A stretch of 64,000 nt of DNA from Planctomycetota bacterium (GTDB lineage: Bacteria; Planctomycetota; Planctomycetia; Pirellulales; Lacipirellulaceae), in contig JAKOXH010000021.1 of NCBI GenBank assembly GCA_029781135.1, positions 1-64,000 of the forward strand, written 5' to 3'. The notes beneath the pieces are model-generated. The model was not told where the DNA came from, searched no databases, and worked only from the letters and a program-made list of their open reading frames with translations. Each line of letters starts with the position of its first letter. Within the stretch, counting starts at the first letter, position 1. Shown one piece after another: positions 9,518-19,226 of this stretch. A program made the translations under genes and the position numbers.

Positions 9518-10279
9518 ATGACGCAAACCAGTGACGAAATTCACGTTGAACCCGGCAAACAGCTACCGCAGTCGGTGAGAGTACATGCGCTCGACAAACC
9601 GGGCGCAGAAGTGACCATCCGATATATGCTCTTCGTACCGAAGAATTATAAGGCGGACGGCCCAAAACTTCCGCTGATGCTCTTTCTGCACGGTCTTGGC
9701 GAATGCAGCACCGACGACTTGAACCGCGTGAAAATCCACGGGCCGGCCAAAATTGTGGAGAAACAGCCCGACTTCCCCTTCGTGCTTATCACGCCGCAGT
9801 GCCCGCCGCCGGCCAGCGAAGATGCAGGCAAACAACTTTCACCGTCGGAACTCAAAACGCTCATTCAGCACGCGTGGAAACCCGATCAGTTGATTCAGTT
9901 GATCGACCACGTGGCCGGCCGATTGAATGTTGATCGAGATCGCATCTATGTGACCGGCCTGAGCATGGGGGGTTACGGCACGTGGCGACTTGCCGCCACG
10001 TACCCCGATCGTTTCGCGGCCGCCGTGCCCATTTGTGGCGGCGGGGAGGCGGAACAAATGGCAAAACCACTCAGCAAACTGCCGGTTTGGGCGTTCCACG
10101 GCGCGAAAGACACGGTCGTTCCGCCGGCCGAATCCCGTGCCATGGTCGAGGCCATCCGCAAGGAACACGGCCACGTACTCTTCACCATTTACCCCAACGC
10201 CGATCACAACTCTTGGGACGCCACCTACGACGACCCCAAGATCTACGACTGGCTGCTCTCCCACCGCCGCGTTAAGTAG
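9518..10279 (+). CDS. Alpha/beta hydrolase, predicted esterase/peptidase
   Basis: The 253-residue protein has a full alpha/beta hydrolase triad: Ser149 in GLSMGGYG, Asp198 in FHGAKDTVVPP and His230 in NADHNSWD. The oxyanion region is LFLHGLGE. It resembles the COG4099 predicted-peptidase/carboxylesterase group, which in planctomycetes often acts on polysaccharide esters. There is no signal peptide, so it is probably cytosolic. It is a single gene flanked by palindromic repeats. Confidence 0.82.
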   Translation: MTQTSDEIHVEPGKQLPQSVRVHALDKPGAEVTIRYMLFVPKNYKADGPKLPLMLFLHGLGECSTDDLNRVKIHGPAKIVEKQPDFPFVLITPQCPPPASEDAGKQLSPSELKTLIQHAWKPDQLIQLIDHVAGRLNVDRDRIYVTGLSMGGYGTWRLAATYPDRFAAAVPICGGGEAEQMAKPLSKLPVWAFHGAKDTVVPPAESRAMVEAIRKEHGHVLFTIYPNADHNSWDATYDDPKIYDWLLSHRRVK

Positions 10280-10444
10280 GTGCCGCGAGCCGAGCGGCAC
10301 TTCGGTGCTTGGGTGCCATGGCCACTGCTCGGAGTGGCCATGCCGACGTTTGTGGGGAGGGCATGCCCACGCCAAGCCGTGGGCATGGCACACTTGCCCC
10401 TAAGCTCAATTACCAACCGGATTTCAGCGGTAAGCGCAACTCGA
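10280..10444. repeat. Short palindromic repeats
   Basis: This gap contains palindromes such as GCCATGGCCACTGC...GTGGCCATGCC (about 10315-10343) and GGCATGCCCACGCC...GTGGGCATGGC (about 10359-10389). They separate two convergent genes and may help end transcription. No gene is visible. Confidence 0.5.
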
Positions 10445-12019
10445 TCACTTCACCGCCTTGGCCGTGACGCCCTCCCAATCGTCGGTGCGGAATGGTGTCA
10501 GCGGCAATAGCGCTTCGCTATAAACATTGCACACCGGGTTATCTGCCCAGGCATAACGCACCGCGACCGGCTCTTTCACATCCTTGCAGCTAACTTCGAT
10601 GTGATTCGGCTTCTCGATCTTCGCCTCGGCCCAATGCCACTTCTTATCGGCACCCGCGATCGCAAAACCCTGCACCGCAGCGTTATCGACGGTGCGCAAG
10701 CCGCCACCAACATCCTTGAACTTCAACACGATCTTGTCGCCCTGCTTTTCCATCGAATCGTAACGCGGGCTCTGGCTATCGAACTTCTGACCGTAGTCGT
10801 GAGCCAGCGCCAGGCGTGCCAACCGCCGTCCCACTTCCAACTTATTTCGCGGATGAATATCCGCCGCCTCGCCCAGATTGACGATCACCGCTTCGCCCGT
10901 GTTCGGGAGCTTGTCCATCGTCATGGTCTGCGCTTCACGTAGCTCAGCCCATGCACTGTCGCCCGGTTCCGGCTTTTCGGGCATGAAGTCGGCAAGCTGG
11001 ACCCAATAGAACGGGAAATCGCCTTCTTTCCAATTCTCGCGCCACGACTTGATCATCAGCGGGAACATTTCGCGATACTGGTACGCACGCCCGGCATTCG
11101 ATTCGCCCTGGTACCAGATCGCCCCGCGAATCGCGTACGGCATGACCGGCTCAACGCGACCGTGATACAAATTGGCTGGCCGTGCATTGCCGGCAGCAAC
11201 TTCCAGGCTCGCTTTTGGCCGTGGCGGCACGTGTTTGCCGGCTTTCCGCGCTTCCGCCGCTTTTTCACGCCATTCGGACTGCTCCGCTTCCCATTTCTTA
11301 TCGTCGAACGCCTTCATTTTCTCATCCCACTGCTTAACCAACTCATCGTACAGCGGATTGCCTGCCATTTTCTCGCGCGGAATCCAGGCCTCGCAGGCCG
11401 AACCACCCCAGGAATCGTCGACCAAGCCGACCGGAACTCCAAGTTGATCGTGCAGCTCACGACCAAAGAAATAGCCAACGGCGGAGAACTCGCCAACCGA
11501 CTTCGGCGAGCATACTTTCCACTGGCCATCAAAATCCTCGACCGCGGCCTGGTTGCCAGGCTCTTTCACCCGTACCAAGCGAATTTGGGGATGATTTGCG
11601 GCCGCGATTTCCAGATCCGAATTGGTGGCCAGCGACACCGGCCATTCCATGTTCGATTGGCCCGAGCACAACCACACTTCGCCCACCAAGAGATCGTTCA
11701 CCTCGAGCCGGTTCTTGCCTTCCACCACCAACGTCAGCGGTTCGCCCACCTTGAGGGGCTCGAGCGTGACTTGCCAGTTGCCTTTGTCATCCGCCTTGGT
11801 CTTGTGCGTTTGACCGGCAATCGCCACGCTCACTTCCTCGCCCGGCGACGCCCAACCCCATACCGGTACGGGCATGTCGCGTTGCAACACGGCATGGTCG
11901 GTGAACATCGCCGGCAGTTTCACATCGGCCCGGGCCACGTTCATCGTCACCGCCCAAACCGCAAGAACGGCCACAACGACAATCATCAACTGCGTCACAA
12001 ATCTCACTGTGCGTTTCAT
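10445..12019 (-). CDS. Sialate O-acetylesterase family protein
   Basis: This secreted SGNH-type esterase removes acetyl groups from sialic acid or plant-type sugars. It has a signal anchor (residues ~8-31, LMIVVVAVLAVWAV) and the catalytic block I motif GQSNMEW with Ser122. The further block DSWGGSACEAW and the motif YQGESNAG complete the family pattern. Residues 33-108 form an N-terminal beta domain. At 524 residues the length fits the family. It stands alone between convergent neighbours. Planctomycetes carry many such esterases together with sulfatases; the substrate here is not shown. Confidence 0.85.
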   Translation of the reverse strand: MKRTVRFVTQLMIVVVAVLAVWAVTMNVARADVKLPAMFTDHAVLQRDMPVPVWGWASPGEEVSVAIAGQTHKTKADDKGNWQVTLEPLKVGEPLTLVVEGKNRLEVNDLLVGEVWLCSGQSNMEWPVSLATNSDLEIAAANHPQIRLVRVKEPGNQAAVEDFDGQWKVCSPKSVGEFSAVGYFFGRELHDQLGVPVGLVDDSWGGSACEAWIPREKMAGNPLYDELVKQWDEKMKAFDDKKWEAEQSEWREKAAEARKAGKHVPPRPKASLEVAAGNARPANLYHGRVEPVMPYAIRGAIWYQGESNAGRAYQYREMFPLMIKSWRENWKEGDFPFYWVQLADFMPEKPEPGDSAWAELREAQTMTMDKLPNTGEAVIVNLGEAADIHPRNKLEVGRRLARLALAHDYGQKFDSQSPRYDSMEKQGDKIVLKFKDVGGGLRTVDNAAVQGFAIAGADKKWHWAEAKIEKPNHIEVSCKDVKEPVAVRYAWADNPVCNVYSEALLPLTPFRTDDWEGVTAKAVK

Positions 12020-12176
12020 GTTTCGCCTCGCTGTAAGTTCAAGAATGCGTCGATACGACCGGCTTATGATAATCCAGCGCTAGGGGGCGTGGAATCCGCC
12101 AGATGGGAGAATTGGCAACGAATTTACTGCCGCTGTTCCAAAGAGAACGCCGTACAAATTTGACGTTAAGGAGCGT

Positions 12177-13967
12177 TTACGAATGACTTCCGTCAACGCG
12201 CCAATCCGTGAGTTGCATTTCCACCGTTTGCCGACCGCGAAACGAATTGATTACCGGCTTGAATGCCACCGCCAACGGCCCGTTGGCTTCATTCAGCTCG
12301 GCTTCCCAATCGCCACCGCCAAAGGCGACAGCTCGCAGCGCCACGCCATGTTGCTCCAATCGCAGCGAGAGATGCCTGCCGGTCGAACCAATCCGCCGCG
12401 GCGGCTCCGTCAATCGAACATTCGTCGTACACAACACCGGCCGTTGGTTCCCATGGCCAAAAGGTGCCAGGCTCTCGATCTGCCGAACCGTTTGATGCGT
12501 GAGCGCCGCCAGCGGCGTTTCCGCATCGACAAACAATTCGGCCACGCGATCGTCGTGGGCAATCGCCTGCTCGGCATGCTCGCAAAATGCTTGGCGAAAC
12601 GCGTCCACCGCCGACTCGTGAATCGTGAGCCCGGCCGCCGCCTCATGACCGCCATGTGCCACAAGGTACTGGCCACATGCCGACAGTGCGGCATGCAAAT
12701 TGAAACCGGCAACACTTCGCCCCGAGCCCATTCCCGGCTTCGCACCCAACTCGTCGAGTGAAATCAACACGGTGGGGCGATGGTAGTGCTCCGCCAACCG
12801 CCCTGCCACAATGCCGATCACGCCGGGATGCCACCCGCGCCCGGTCAACACCAGCGCCGCCGATTCACGTGGATTTCCCAACTCCTCCGCCTGCTTGTGG
12901 GCAGCTCGATAGACGCTGCGTTCGAGCGACTGCCGCTGATCATTCAGCCCGTGAATGAACTCCGCGAGCTTCACCGCCCGCTCATTATCCTCGGTCATGA
13001 GCAGCTCGATCGCCAGAGGTGCCTGCCCCAGCCGACCGGCCGCATTTAGCCGGGGGGCGAGAGTAAACGCCACGTCCTCGCAATCGATGCCTTCTTTTTT
13101 AGCCAGCCCGGTAACCTGCTCCAAGGCGAGCAACCCGGGCGAAGGATAGTGCCGCAGACAATTCAGGCCGTGCCGCACGAGGATGCGATTTTCATCAATC
13201 AAGGGCACGACATCCGCCACGGTGCCGATGGCCGCCAGGCCAACCGCGCGCATCAGAAAAGTGCGCATGGCGTCGGTGACTCGCTTCGCGTCACTCGCCC
13301 GTTGGCATAACGCCCAGGCGACTTTCAACGCGACCGCCGCGCCACACAAACCTGCGAAGGGATACGTCGATCCGGGCAGGCCTGGATGCACGATCGCCGC
13401 TACGCGCGGAAGTCTTGCCGATCCATCCGCATCAGGCCCCCAATTCGAATCGCCGCTGCGCGGTTGATGATGATCCGTGATGAGCAGCGTGAGCCCCAAC
13501 TCGCGGGCCGTCTCTGCTTCGGCCACGCTCGCGATGCCGCAGTCGACTGTGACAACCACGTCGCCGCCTTGCCCGGCAATCGTCCGCAGCGCCTCGTGAT
13601 TGAGACCGTAACCTTCCTCGATACGGTTCGGCACATAGTAATCAGCTTTCGCGCCCAACAGACGCAAACACGTCAGCAAGATGGCCGTCGCCGTCATGCC
13701 ATCGGCATCGTAGTCTCCGTAGACGGTGATCCGCCGACCGGCACGAATCGCGTCGTGCAAAACCTCAGCAGCGCGCACTGCTCCCGGAAGTTCTTCAGGA
13801 TCGCGTAGGCCGCTCAGCCGCACATCGAGAAACTGCCGCGCACCATCGGGATCGCAAATTCCGCGGCCAATCAGAAGTTGGGCAACAACGTTGGGGATGC
13901 CCGCCGCGCGCCCCAAGGCGGCCACTCGCGCCGGATCATGATTCGCAATCCGCCAACGCTTGGGCAT
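12177..13967 (-). CDS. recJ: Single-stranded-DNA-specific exonuclease RecJ
   Basis: RecJ degrades single-stranded DNA 5' to 3' in recombination and mismatch repair. The DHH phosphoesterase motifs are clear: GDYDADG at 84-90, VTVDCG near 140, TDHHQP at 164-168, then the DHHA1 region with GRGWHPGVIGIVAGR and GGHEAAAGLTI. At 596 residues it is close to the E. coli length of 577. The ATG at 13967 begins MPKRWRI, which matches the common RecJ opening of a Trp followed by a polar helix. It lies downstream of rpmG on the same strand, separated by a hairpin. Confidence 0.93.
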   Translation of the reverse strand: MPKRWRIANHDPARVAALGRAAGIPNVVAQLLIGRGICDPDGARQFLDVRLSGLRDPEELPGAVRAAEVLHDAIRAGRRITVYGDYDADGMTATAILLTCLRLLGAKADYYVPNRIEEGYGLNHEALRTIAGQGGDVVVTVDCGIASVAEAETARELGLTLLITDHHQPRSGDSNWGPDADGSARLPRVAAIVHPGLPGSTYPFAGLCGAAVALKVAWALCQRASDAKRVTDAMRTFLMRAVGLAAIGTVADVVPLIDENRILVRHGLNCLRHYPSPGLLALEQVTGLAKKEGIDCEDVAFTLAPRLNAAGRLGQAPLAIELLMTEDNERAVKLAEFIHGLNDQRQSLERSVYRAAHKQAEELGNPRESAALVLTGRGWHPGVIGIVAGRLAEHYHRPTVLISLDELGAKPGMGSGRSVAGFNLHAALSACGQYLVAHGGHEAAAGLTIHESAVDAFRQAFCEHAEQAIAHDDRVAELFVDAETPLAALTHQTVRQIESLAPFGHGNQRPVLCTTNVRLTEPPRRIGSTGRHLSLRLEQHGVALRAVAFGGGDWEAELNEANGPLAVAFKPVINSFRGRQTVEMQLTDWRVDGSHS

Positions 13968-14000
13968 GGCACGTCCGTGCGAGGAAAGTCAAGAGCGGAA

Positions 14001-14056
14001 AGTCGAGAGTCAAGAGCCAAACGATAAAACACACGGCTGGCTCTTGACTCTCGACT
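14001..14056. repeat. Perfect 19-bp hairpin downstream of rpmG
   Basis: AGTCGAGAGTCAAGAGCCA at 14001-14019 is repeated in inverse at 14038-14056, with an 18-base loop. It may end the rpmG transcript, although no long T run follows. Related GACTCTCGAC-type sequence surrounds it and recurs near 14540-14560. Confidence 0.6.
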
Positions 14057-14075
14057 CTTGACTCTCGACCCTCAA

Positions 14076-14246
14076 CTATTTCTTCTTCTCGGTATGCACC
14101 GTGTGCTTACGCAGCCGCGGGCTGTATTTGCTGAGCTTCAGCTTCTCGCCGCCCACCTTGCGTTTGAGCGTGTAGTTGTAGTCGCCCGTCTCCTCGCACA
14201 CGAGGAAGACCGTTTCAACCTTCTTCTTTTTCTTGCCGGCGGCCAT
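14076..14246 (-). CDS. rpmG: 50S ribosomal protein L33
   Basis: The translation is a 56-residue basic protein beginning MAAGKKKKKVETVFLVCEE and ending HTVHTEKKK. TGDYNYTLKRKV and LKLSKYSPRLRKHTVH match the L33 core, which sits near the E site of the large ribosomal subunit. It has only one Cys (CEET), so it is of the zinc-independent type. The length is normal for L33. The next gene on the strand is recJ, past a hairpin. No tRNA gene, a common neighbour of rpmG, is seen here. Confidence 0.9.
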   Translation of the reverse strand: MAAGKKKKKVETVFLVCEETGDYNYTLKRKVGGEKLKLSKYSPRLRKHTVHTEKKK

Positions 14247-14445
14247 AAGAGTTCGCTTGCTTACAGTTAGCTACTACTTTCCTTAAAACTTTAGGAGTGG
14301 TCATTATAAAGCGAAAACCAGACCAACTCCAGGGGGTTTGTAAGCAGCGCTGAGGCAAATTGAAGCCGGGCTCCTGAAGAGCGGAATCCGCAACGCCGCA
14401 GTTTCGCCAGAATCCCATAGCGCTCTAACACCTGGGGCGCAAGAA

Positions 14446-14475
14446 AATCGGGGCCACGTCACCGTGGCCCCGATT
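14446..14475 (-). terminator. Rho-independent terminator of hsp20
   Basis: A perfect 13-bp stem, AATCGGGGCCACG with a 4-base loop, is followed on the minus strand by TTTTCTTG. It begins 95 bases after the hsp20 stop codon. It lies in the 323-base gap 14247-14569, which otherwise shows no gene. Confidence 0.75.
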
Positions 14476-14569
14476 CTCCTTTTCAGCGAGCGCTAGTTCT
14501 TTGCGAGGATCTCCGCCGCCGGCCTTAATTCGTCCGGCCCTCGACCCTCGACCATCGACCCTCAGTCAA

Positions 14570-14998
14570 CTACGACACCTTCACTTCAATCTTCTTCGGC
14601 TGGGCCTCTGGCAGTTTGCTGATCGTCACATGCAGCACGCCATTGGTGAGTTCCGCCGTGATGGTGTTCGGATCCACCGAGTCGGGCAGCGAAACGCTCC
14701 GCGAAACCTTGCCATAACCACGTTCGTTATGGTAGTTCGTCCGCTCGCCTTCCGGAGCCTTCCTTTCAAGCGTGATTTGCAGCGTGCCTTTTTCGAACGT
14801 TAGCTCAACGTTTTCCTTGGCTACGCCTGGGGCGTCGATTTCCAAATGGAAAACGTTGTCCGCTTCCCAAATTGAAGCTGGTGCGCGCCACATCGCTACC
14901 TCCTCCGCCCGGAAGAAGTGATTAAACAAAGTGTCGAACTCCGGCAAACCTCCCGGCAGCAAGCTTCCCAAACGATTTTTCTGTGTTGCACTGTTCAT
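14570..14998 (-). CDS. Small heat-shock protein, Hsp20/alpha-crystallin family
   Basis: This ATP-independent chaperone binds unfolding proteins. The alpha-crystallin domain spans about residues 45-142, with VFHLEIDAPGVAKENVELTF, the ERKAPEGERTNYHNERGYGK region and the ending ELTNGVLHVTISKLPEAQPKKIEV (quoted here in part). The conserved A-x-x-x-N-G-V-L motif appears as TAELTNGVLHV. Of two close ATG codons I chose 14998, since AAAGGAG lies 8 bases upstream; the ATG at 15004 would leave only 2. A strong terminator follows. It is a monocistronic gene. Confidence 0.9.
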   Translation of the reverse strand: MNSATQKNRLGSLLPGGLPEFDTLFNHFFRAEEVAMWRAPASIWEADNVFHLEIDAPGVAKENVELTFEKGTLQITLERKAPEGERTNYHNERGYGKVSRSVSLPDSVDPNTITAELTNGVLHVTISKLPEAQPKKIEVKVS

Positions 14999-15336
14999 AC
15001 TCATATCTCCTTTCGTTCCTCTTGCGATTCCGCGCTGCCTAGCGATCTTAAACACGCATTTCGCAGGCGCACGGTCGCCTGTAAACAAATTGAACGCACC
15101 TAGCTAGTTCCGCACTTCGGCACCGGCTAAGAACGCCGTCAGGCTAAAAAGCATCCGCCGTACCAAATGGTGAGGCTTCAAATCGTCTGCCTTGCAGATT
15201 ATCCGTAACCCATTACAGAAATGGCACTTACGCAATGGACAATCGCGGTGCCCCCGAGAGAAAGCCAATTTGGCAGGCGCAAGTATGGCACGAACCAAGC
15301 GTACCGACCAACCAAAGGTGCCAAAAAGGCAGCAGC

Positions 15337-15843
15337 CTAAATCGACGTGATGTTGCCCGGGGGCAGCACGACGTATGAGCCCTTGAAAGAAACGGCCGGC
15401 CCTTCGAAACCCGGAACCTCAACAGCTAACTCCAGTTTGGCCTGGCCCTTTTCGTCCAGCATTTCGATGAAGTACTGCGTTTCGGCCGGCGTCACGGAGC
15501 GACAATAGGCATAGATTTCCGACGACGTCACCGGCTGTAAATATTTGATCGAACTGCGGTGGATTACGATATTGCCGCGTCGGCCGAGCTCGCTTAACAA
15601 CAAAAAAACATAACCCCACCCAGCAATCGTGCAGAGTGCATTGAGACTGCCCGCGAAGGCCGTCTGCTGATGATTGCGATTGGGAATCAGTGGCAAGCGC
15701 ATCACCAAGCCGCCGAGCCCGCCCTCATGAACGCGAATCCCCATTTGCGCGCTCATCGGGATCTCGCGCTCTAACGTGGCCTGCAAATCGGCTAGGCGTT
15801 CGGGCACCGCAGCCAATGACGGGTTGAGGGTGATGTCGGGCAT
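15337..15843 (-). CDS. YiiD C-terminal-type hotdog thioesterase
   Basis: This ~168-residue protein looks like the YiiD_C putative thioesterase domain, which hydrolyses acyl-CoA or a similar thioester. Supporting features are the N-terminal helix LQATLEREIPMSAQMGIRV, the NHQQTAFAGSLNALCTIAGW helix with its conserved Asn/Thr/Phe/Gly pattern, and strands IVIHRSSIKYLQPVTSSEIY. There is no acetyltransferase half. The ATG at 15843 is preferred to a GTG six bases upstream. It lies alone between hsp20 and the DUF481 gene. The natural substrate is unknown. Confidence 0.75.
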   Translation of the reverse strand: MPDITLNPSLAAVPERLADLQATLEREIPMSAQMGIRVHEGGLGGLVMRLPLIPNRNHQQTAFAGSLNALCTIAGWGYVFLLLSELGRRGNIVIHRSSIKYLQPVTSSEIYAYCRSVTPAETQYFIEMLDEKGQAKLELAVEVPGFEGPAVSFKGSYVVLPPGNITSI

Positions 15844-16001
15844 AGACACGTTGGCTCGCGCGAAGGACTCTCCACCTATCCTAGACCAAGCCGTCCAAAT
15901 TAACTAGCCGGATCAAAATGTGTACTCACCGGCAGGGCTCGACTCTCCGAGTCAAGTGTTACGTGCCGCACGTTGATTCAATAGCGACGAGCGCCGCACT
16001 C

Positions 16002-17099
16002 CTAAAGCTTTAATAACATCAGGGCCGAATAGTTCATCGAGTTCGGCTCCGCTCCACTGGGCGTGCTGTCGTAGCGGTCGGTGAGGGAGAACTTCAAGCT
16101 CAAGTTCGAGGGCTGGACCAATTCCACTTCCCAACTCGCGTCGGCCACCAAGCGAAATTCACCAACCATGTCCAAGTCTGGGAAGTAGTCGACTTTCGCG
16201 GATAGTTTCTGCGTGGTGTAGACCTTTTGACTGTACTCCAATCCTAGCAAAGATTCCGGAACCCATCGATCATCTGGCCCACCGAACTCGCGCGACGTTC
16301 CCGCGCCAGCACGCCCGATTAACTCCAGATCCTTTTCGTGAAAGAAGCGGTAGCCGACACCCAAATCGGCGTTCGTCTGCACGTTATACGCTTTGAATTC
16401 GTCGTAAAACACGTTGTCGGTCACGAAGAGCGTCCAGGGAGACTTATCATCCAAGAGCCAGTCGTTCCGCAAATCGAACTGCGCATTATTCTGTGTAATT
16501 TCCCCGTCACTTGCCGTGCGATTGTAGTAACTGCTCATGTTGAATTTGGCGAACTTCGACGATTGCTTGATGTAGCCGCCGGTGCGAATGCTGAGCGTAT
16601 CACTATTCCCCGACGAGCCATTCAAGCCCAGTTCGACGCCCGAATCCCAGGGTACCGGCATGATGAGAAAAACCCGTTTGTACCACTGGGGAGATTGGTC
16701 GATAACCACTTCGCCGTCCTTCTTGGCATCCTCGGCAACCGTCGAGGGCGGCGTGACGTCGGGCGTAAGATTCACAGCCGGACCAGCGGTGGGAGGCGGA
16801 GCGACGGCGGGAGTTGAAGTGGCCGATGGTGTCGGGGCGCCCGCCGGTGTCGGCGCAGGTGGCGTGGCTGGAGCAGCAGGCGGCGGATTCGGTGGCGTTG
16901 GAACTGCGGGTGGCGCAGCGCCCGCCGGCGGAGGCTGCCAGGGCGTAGAATTCGCGTCGCTCGTGCCCGCGGGCGGCGGCAATGGTTCGACCGGCAAGTC
17001 TGGCCCCGCGGGCGGCGGGAGCAACGACGCTTGTCCGAATGCGTGCGAGGTAAACAGGCTCAATAGAACCAGCGATAGATAATACCTGGCCTGAATCAT
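16002..17099 (-). CDS. DUF481 outer-membrane beta-barrel protein with proline-rich linker
   Basis: A signal peptide (YYLSLVLLSLFTSHAFG) leads into a ~100-residue Pro/Ala/Gly-rich region and then a DUF481 (YdiY-like) domain from about residue 145. That domain is rich in alternating aromatic strands such as ELGLNGSSGNSDTLSIRTGGY and ELVQPSNLSLKFSLTDRYDS (quoted in part). Members of this family are thought to form outer-membrane barrels. The C-terminus MNYSALMLLKL resembles a barrel-closing strand. GGAG lies 10 bases before the ATG. The linker may cross a cell-wall layer; that is inference. No operon partner is visible. Confidence 0.8.
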   Translation of the reverse strand: MIQARYYLSLVLLSLFTSHAFGQASLLPPPAGPDLPVEPLPPPAGTSDANSTPWQPPPAGAAPPAVPTPPNPPPAAPATPPAPTPAGAPTPSATSTPAVAPPPTAGPAVNLTPDVTPPSTVAEDAKKDGEVVIDQSPQWYKRVFLIMPVPWDSGVELGLNGSSGNSDTLSIRTGGYIKQSSKFAKFNMSSYYNRTASDGEITQNNAQFDLRNDWLLDDKSPWTLFVTDNVFYDEFKAYNVQTNADLGVGYRFFHEKDLELIGRAGAGTSREFGGPDDRWVPESLLGLEYSQKVYTTQKLSAKVDYFPDLDMVGEFRLVADASWEVELVQPSNLSLKFSLTDRYDSTPSGAEPNSMNYSALMLLKL

Positions 17100-17398
17100 C
17101 GCTGCTCATCTCCCAGCATAAACGCAAGTCATCACCGATTGCCGACCATTTGTAGAAACTCCGACTGGTTTCAACCTGGCAAAACCAGGATGCTAGCACC
17201 GTGTCGAGATACGGCCGCAAGTTTGTAGTCGTTCTACAGCGGCAACTCAATGCCGTTTGTCGCAGTTGGGCAAGCAGCCAGGCAGCGATATAAAGAGCGG
17301 CACGGAAATAACAGCGATTGCCGGTTGGCCTCGAGGTGGCAGCCGCCCATTGGAGGATGCAATCAACCCGCCAGCCCTTTCGAATAGACACAAGAAAA

Positions 17399-17426
17399 CG
17401 GCCGGACTTCTGTAGAAGCCCGACCG
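17399..17426 (-). terminator. Terminator of the YTV cell-wall protein gene
   Basis: On the minus strand CGGTCGGGCTTC pairs with GAAGTCCGGCCG around a TACA loop (12-bp stem with one G-T pair), followed by TTTTCTTG. It starts 40 bases past the stop codon at 17466. Confidence 0.75.
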
Positions 17427-17465
17427 TTGTGTTTTTCAAACTTACTGCACGCCAACGTGCCGTAA

Positions 17466-18983
17466 TTACTTGCAGCCGCAGCCGCTATCGCTGCTGCCAC
17501 CACAGCTGTTGCAACCACCACAGCCACCGCAGCCACCGCCGCAGCCACCGCAGCCGCCGCACGGAACTTCAACCTGCTTGGCAACCATGTGGCAAACCTG
17601 GACGTCGACTTCCTTGCTCACCGTGTGTGGAACGCAAACGGTGTAGGTCTCGGTCTTGGTTTCCGGCTGGCATTCGTAACGGGTGACCGTGTAGGTCTTG
17701 GTCCGCTGTTCCGGCTTGCAAACCGTAACTTGGACTTCCTTCGATTGCTGCTCGGTCACGGTGTGGCAAACCTTGTACTCGCTGGTGCGGGTTTCTTGAC
17801 GGGTCTTGCACACATTAACGGTGCGGGTCCGCTCTTCTTGGCGGTTCTTGCAGATCTTCACAGTGCGGGTCCGCTCTTCCGGAACGGTCTTGCACACCTT
17901 AACCGTGCGGGTCCGCTCTTCTTGGCGGCACTTCTGCACGCAATAGGTGTACGGCACTTCTTCGGTCACTTGGCGATAGGTTGTACACGGAACTTCCTTA
18001 GTGGACTCTTCCGGAACCCAAACGCGCTTGCAGACGGTGTGCGTACCGCAACCGCCGCCGCAACCTTCGCTGCTGCCGCAACCGCTGCTGCAACCACTGC
18101 CGCAGCCACCGCAACCACTGCTGCAGCCGCTACCGCAACCACCGCAGCCACCGCCGCACAGCCGCTTCAACAGGCCGCCGCGACCGCAACCGCCACAGCC
18201 GCCGCACGCGCTCTCGCCGCAACCGCTGCCACAACCGTCGCTACTGCCACAGCCGCTATCGCAACCGCCGCAGGCGACTTCTTCTTGATGGGTTTCCCAA
18301 TGACCGCCGCAGACCTTCACGGTCTTCATTGTCGTCTCGGGAACGCACTTGGTCACCTTGCGGGTGCCGGTCATTTGTTCTGTGTAAGGAACGCTAACCG
18401 TGTACTTCTGCTCTTGATCTTCGTAGTGAGCAACATTGACCGTGTACTTCTGCACTTGCTCTTCCGTGTATGGCACGCAAACGGTGTACTTCTGCTCGAC
18501 CTGTTCGGTGTACGGCACGCAGACCGTGTACTCGCGGGTCTTGGTTTCCCAAACCGGCTTCGACACGGTGTAGTTCACTGTACGGGTTTCCGTCGTCGGC
18601 ACCATCACAGTGTACGTCGAGGTTTTCTCTTCGGTGATCGGAACACGCTTGTAAACCGTCACCTGACGTTGCCGTTCTTCCTTTGCGTACTCGGTGCTCT
18701 GAACGGTACGCTTCTCGGTGGTGTACTGTTTCTCGTACACCGTCTTGGTCGTCGTGCCGCAACCGCCGCAGCCCGCCGATTCGCCGCAGCCACTGCTGCA
18801 GCCCGCCGATTCACCACAGCCGCCGCCGCAATTGCTGCTGCAGCTACCGCACGAATCGCCACAACTTCCACAGGATGCCTTGCATCCATTACACCCACGA
18901 CCGAGATGCGCCCAAGCGGGCGTTGCGGCCATGGCTACCAGCACCACAAGTGCTGGCATCAGGCTGAATAAACGTCGAACCAT
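17466..18983 (-). CDS. Cysteine/glycine-rich YTV-repeat cell-wall protein
   Basis: This ~505-residue exported protein has a signal peptide (RLFSLMPALVVLVAMAATPA) and then two Cys/Gly-rich blocks of CGxCG type (near residues 30-70 and 240-325) plus one at the C-terminus. Between them lie at least 15 repeats built on YTV, such as EQKYTVCVPYTEE and RTRTVKVCKTVPEE. YTV repeats (Pfam YTV) were described from Rhodopirellula baltica and linked to its protein-rich, disulfide-linked cell wall, so a structural role is likely. The ATG at 18983 has GGAGG 8 bases upstream. A strong terminator follows, as expected for an abundant product. Reverse-strand open frames here arise from its repetitive codons. 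Confidence 0.88.
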   Translation of the reverse strand: MVRRLFSLMPALVVLVAMAATPAWAHLGRGCNGCKASCGSCGDSCGSCSSNCGGGCGESAGCSSGCGESAGCGGCGTTTKTVYEKQYTTEKRTVQSTEYAKEERQRQVTVYKRVPITEEKTSTYTVMVPTTETRTVNYTVSKPVWETKTREYTVCVPYTEQVEQKYTVCVPYTEEQVQKYTVNVAHYEDQEQKYTVSVPYTEQMTGTRKVTKCVPETTMKTVKVCGGHWETHQEEVACGGCDSGCGSSDGCGSGCGESACGGCGGCGRGGLLKRLCGGGCGGCGSGCSSGCGGCGSGCSSGCGSSEGCGGGCGTHTVCKRVWVPEESTKEVPCTTYRQVTEEVPYTYCVQKCRQEERTRTVKVCKTVPEERTRTVKICKNRQEERTRTVNVCKTRQETRTSEYKVCHTVTEQQSKEVQVTVCKPEQRTKTYTVTRYECQPETKTETYTVCVPHTVSKEVDVQVCHMVAKQVEVPCGGCGGCGGGCGGCGGCNSCGGSSDSGCGCK

Positions 18984-19226
18984 CAAACATTCCTCCATCG
19001 AACTCACGTGAGATAAAAGCCCCGCTCGAAGTCGGGATTACAACACAAGCACACAATCCGCGCATTTTGCGACGATCGCAAAATATGCGGTCTCTAGGCA
19101 AAGAAACTCGATTCTAGTTGCCGATAGCAGACCTTCAACCAAAAGGCGGTTCCGTGGGGCGACCACACTAGCTTAGGCCACGATTGCTCGCAAAGTATGC
19201 GAACCCGCCCCAGAATCGCCCGTTAA

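Noticed and set aside
17589..18971. Long Ala/Thr-rich frame antisense to the YTV gene
   Set aside because: The sequence is the complement of Cys/Gly/Val codons in the repeats, with no start site and no recognisable domain.
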